Shown here piece by piece: positions 61,028 to 64,000 of a DNA stretch of 64,000 nucleotides (position 1 is its first letter; each line of letters opens with the position of its first letter). The translations under genes were made by a program, and so were the position numbers. The stretch lies in contig NC_068567.1 of the NCBI RefSeq assembly GCF_025698545.1, positions 4,278,001 through 4,342,000 on the forward strand. Reading direction: 5' to 3'. The DNA comes from Gossypium raimondii. Taxonomy: Eukaryota > Streptophyta > Magnoliopsida > Malvales > Malvaceae. The notes under the pieces were generated by a model. That model searched no databases, had not been told where the DNA came from, and worked only from the letters and a program-made list of their open reading frames with translations.

Positions 61028-61955
61028 TCACTTTAATGGAGTATTAGCAAACTTCCAGGCGTATTTAGAGAAGGTACCCAAATCTGTTTCGCCACTCACT
61101 TTATCTAACGACACAGCCTCACTCAAGGAATTTCATTCAAACATACCAGGGATTGGGAAAATATCGTCTCCTTGATGTAGAACCCATGCCAAAGCAAGTT
61201 GAGGAACCGTGCAACCATGCTTTATAGGTTTGAAACTGGGTTATATAGAACTTTGTTCTTCTCAAGATTCTCCCCTATGAACCTTGGTTGGTATGCCTGT
61301 TCCAGGACATAACCCATTTTTGTAATCTAACATTCTACATACATATTCACCGCAAAAAGGACTGAGAATTTGTTGTTTGTCCCATTACCAATTGGCTTAT
61401 AGCCCTTACCAAGAGGACTATAAGCCACTATCCCAATGTCAAGTTCTCTGTAGGAATTCACGCAATAAATGATTTAAAGCAATAGAGATATCTAATAAAC
61501 TTGTGTCGTAAAGCATACCGGTACGTAAAGCGGAATGGTTTCGTCTTCGATTTCGCCAGTCTCCATTTGTTAGGCAGTAATGGGATGAACTTTATGTGCT
61601 CTCTTTATGTATCAACACTAGCTTCTGATAACCCAATGTATTTCATCTTCCCTTCTTCCACCAGCTTCTTCAGCTCTCCCATCTTTGCAAGAAGCAAAGC
61701 AAAGCAATCACCAGAGCCATATGTTTCGTTGCAGTTAAGCTAACTGAAAAAGAAATTAAATGAAACGATCTATTGATGCTTACTGTCTCTTCTATTGGCA
61801 CTAATGTATCAACACGATGTTGAAAGTACAGATCAATGTAGTCCACACCAAGCCTCTCGAGATTTGCTTTGCAGCAAGCTCAAACGTGCTCTGCGGCACC
61901 CTTGACATCATACCAACTGCGTCCCTCCTATTCCGATTTTACAACACCAAAATTA
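61028..61955 (-). pseudogene. Decayed third aldo-keto reductase copy C
   Basis: Remnants of exons 7 to 3 of the AKR gene in the right order on the minus strand, the final codons (ANTPLK) ending in TGA at 61030-61028. Exon 7 has lost its first half and intron 6, running straight into exon 6 at the GIPG region. Exon 6 lacks the codons around KHG...AKLE. Exon 5 keeps only GLGLVAYSPLG-like codons. Exon 4 (61690-61520) has several indels and a stop. Exon 3 (61960-61785) stops abruptly within the KWESEG region, where unrelated DNA joins. Exons 1 and 2 are absent. Intron sequences also match copies A and B, so it is a tandem-duplication pseudogene, closer to copy B (RHVCSAAP / AEHV region) by eye. 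Confidence 0.85.
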
Positions 61956-62029
61956 GTCAGACGGCTTGAATGCTTACTACACTTTGTCATGCGTGGCTTG
62001 TATTCAAGCCATAAAAACCAAATTTCAAA

Positions 62030-63125
62030 GTTTGTCAGACGGCTTGAATTTAAAAGCCAATAGAATCATCATGTCAAGTTTTGTTGGCAATGATGGGCAC
62101 TAAAAGCTACATGGAAAATTTGCTCTTCTAATTGTCAAGCCATATTAAATGTGGTTATTGGCTTAAATGACATGCAAACTAGTATAAATAGGCTTTAGTT
62201 CTAAATCATAGGACACACCAATTTTGAGAGTGAATTAGTTAGTGAGTAGCTAATTTGAGAGCAATTGTATGAAAGTTTTTGGATGTTTTTCTGTGTGAGT
62301 TGTAAGTTTTTCAGGTGTGAGTAGTTAATTTGAGTTTTTTTTTTGTTATAGTGAAATTTCTTGTCGTCTCTGCCCGAGTAAGAGGCTTTAAAGCCGAACC
62401 ACGTAAATTTTTATATCTCTTTATTTATTCCTTTTCACACATTATTTTTTTGTTGTGTGTCCTATTTATTCTCAATAAATTTATTTGTGGTCATATTGAT
62501 GTATTTAGTCCAATCCATCATCAACAAATTGACATCAAAGCTCTGTTTCCACTACTTTTGCGGTATTTGCAAAATGGTTGTGCTCTTGATTTTTTTTTAT
62601 TGCTTCTGTTGTCACGTAAAACATTGATATGGCTGCAAGTGTATCATTGAATAAATACAAAGTCGAGAAATTCACCAAGAAAAATAGTTTCAGTCTATGG
62701 TGCATCAAGATGTGAGCTATGTTTGGTTCAACAAGGATTGCTTAAGGCATTGTCTAGCGGAGACAAATTACAGAACATGCTTTCGGAAGAGCAAAAGGAC
62801 AAGATATTGGACAGAGCATACAATGCTATTCTACTATGTCTAGGTGATGAAGTATTATGAGAGTTAGCCGAAAAGACCATCATGTCTGGTTTGTAGCTCT
62901 GGTTAGAGAGCAAGTACATGACAAAGTCATTAACGAACTTGCTCTACCTCAAGCATCAACTTTACAACTTGAAGATGAGGAATGTACACCTATTGACACT
63001 TTCAATTATGTTACTATACATCTCAATAATATTGATATTAAAATCGATGATGAGGATCAAACATTGATTGTTTTGTGTTCTCGCTAGTACAAAAACTTCA
63101 TTGACACTATGTCGTACGATTGATA
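62030..63125 (+). mobile_element. Ty1/copia-type 5' fragment (LTR/leader and gag part)
   Basis: LTR-like and leader sequence up to about 62550 (with AATAAATTTATTTGTGG and, before gag, CAAATTGACATCAAAGCTC) is followed from about 62630 by a region recognisably like a copia gag (UBN2-type). The element is broken, with several breaks, and lacks protease, integrase and reverse transcriptase. Left boundary uncertain. Fossil of moderate age. Confidence 0.6.
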
Positions 63126-63303
63126 AGTGTCAAAAGTAACATATTTTAGTCTCATTCTTGATGCATTTTTAGGTGGTTATGTGGTGTTACTTGTGAATTA
63201 TATACTACTAATCATTTATACTCATATTTTGATGCTTAATAGAACACTTTAGAGCAATAAGAGTGAAAAATAGATGGAAATTAGAACATTAGAGCAGTCT
63301 GGA

Positions 63304-64000
63304 TGTAATAGCCCGATTTTAGGCTTAGTCGGAACAGTGGTTTCGGGACCACAAATCCGACGAAAAAAAAATGTAATGGCTTGAATTTTCAGAGGTGTCG
63401 GAACGGTGATTCGAGATCACTAAATTCGACAAATGGGTAGAAAATATTATTAATTTAGTAAGTATAAGTTAAATATGAAGTTAGGAAAATTTTTGAAATA
63501 GTGAATAGTGCACTAGAAATAAATATTAAAATAATTAGAATCGAAATGAGGAATCAAGACCTCGGGATTTTAAACTGAGCCATAAATATTTTATAAATAT
63601 TTATGGAGTGTTAAGTTAGTATTAAAGTTTCGTTAAGAAATTTTAAAGTTCCGATAATTAATTGAACAAAAGGACTAAATTGTAACAAATGCAAAATTTT
63701 GGGAAATGATTAAATAGCTTAAATGATAAAAGGAAGAGGGCTTAAAGACAAATAGACCCAAGGTCTATTTGGGCTGGACAACAGAGGCATGAAATCAGCA
63801 AGAAAGTAAGGAGAATTAAGGGCAAAATTGGAAAATTGCAAAATTTGCTTAATAAAGTTAGGACCCAAGTGGAATTATCTAGATTTCTCTTCATTTTCTG
63901 AATTCTCATCAGCTAAAACACCATGGAAGGGCTTCTTCAAGCTGTTTCTTCATATTTTATTACAAGTAAGTTCAATTCTTGACTATTTCTTGAAATTTTT
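63304..64000 (+). mobile_element. Start of a Ty3/gypsy-type LTR, continuing beyond the window
   Basis: Begins TGTAATAGCCCGATTTTAGG and continues GTCGGAACAGTGGTTTCGGG ... GGTGTCGGAACGGTGATTCGAG, the typical 5' end of abundant cotton gypsy LTRs. It has the characteristic ATTGAACAAAAGGACTAAAT and CATGGAAGGGCTTCTTCAAGC phrases. The window ends inside it, so neither LTR length nor internal region can be judged. Confidence 0.65.

Overview
This is a stretch of plant nuclear DNA. Genes have short introns with canonical GT-AG borders, intergenic DNA is very AT-rich, and many transposon relics are present. The repeats (TGTAATAGCCCG-type gypsy LTR, fold-back elements, a tRNA-derived SINE-like family) suggest cotton (Gossypium) or another Malvaceae. 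That assignment is inference from memory and was not tested by a search.

Left part (1-14.5 kb): the 3' nine exons of a TSO1-like CXC (CPP) transcription factor (+, 773-3812); a gutted GTE bromodomain-family pseudogene (-, 4767-6014); then a tandem duplication of the gene for ribosomal protein S3a. The distal copy (-, 12003-13975) is intact with 7 exons and 262 aa. The proximal copy (-, 6962-8828) is broken in both coding sequence and promoter. A probable old gypsy-type LTR carrying a clean SINE insertion separates the copies.

Middle (14.5-45 kb): mostly repeat-rich. It holds two genes, a small secreted EGF-like protein (+, 17592-19172) and a FORKED/VAN3-binding-like PH protein of 476 aa (+, 37402-40148). 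Around them lie Stowaway, Harbinger and hAT type MITEs, fold-back repeats, LINE fragments (RNase H at 31.4 kb, reverse transcriptase at 35.7 kb), and a copia solo LTR inside another repeat.

Right part (45-64 kb): three housekeeping or metabolic loci. These are RNA polymerase III subunit RPC9 (+, 45436-47635), whose third intron is swollen by a tandem array copied from its own exon 3/donor junction; acireductone dioxygenase of methionine salvage (+, 49436-51574); and a tandem array of aldo-keto reductases on the minus strand (two intact 347-aa genes at 52435-55296 and 57421-59040, one decayed copy at 61028-61955). A piece of plastid ycf2 (about 60063-60540), a copia 5' fragment and the start of a gypsy LTR finish the window.

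The genes do not form a pathway; each is an independent transcription unit. I found no operon, CRISPR, phage or clearly new multi-gene system. The most unusual structure is the RPC9 intron array. All coordinates are hand-counted; exon borders are usually exact to the base, repeat borders are approximate unless a target-site duplication is stated.
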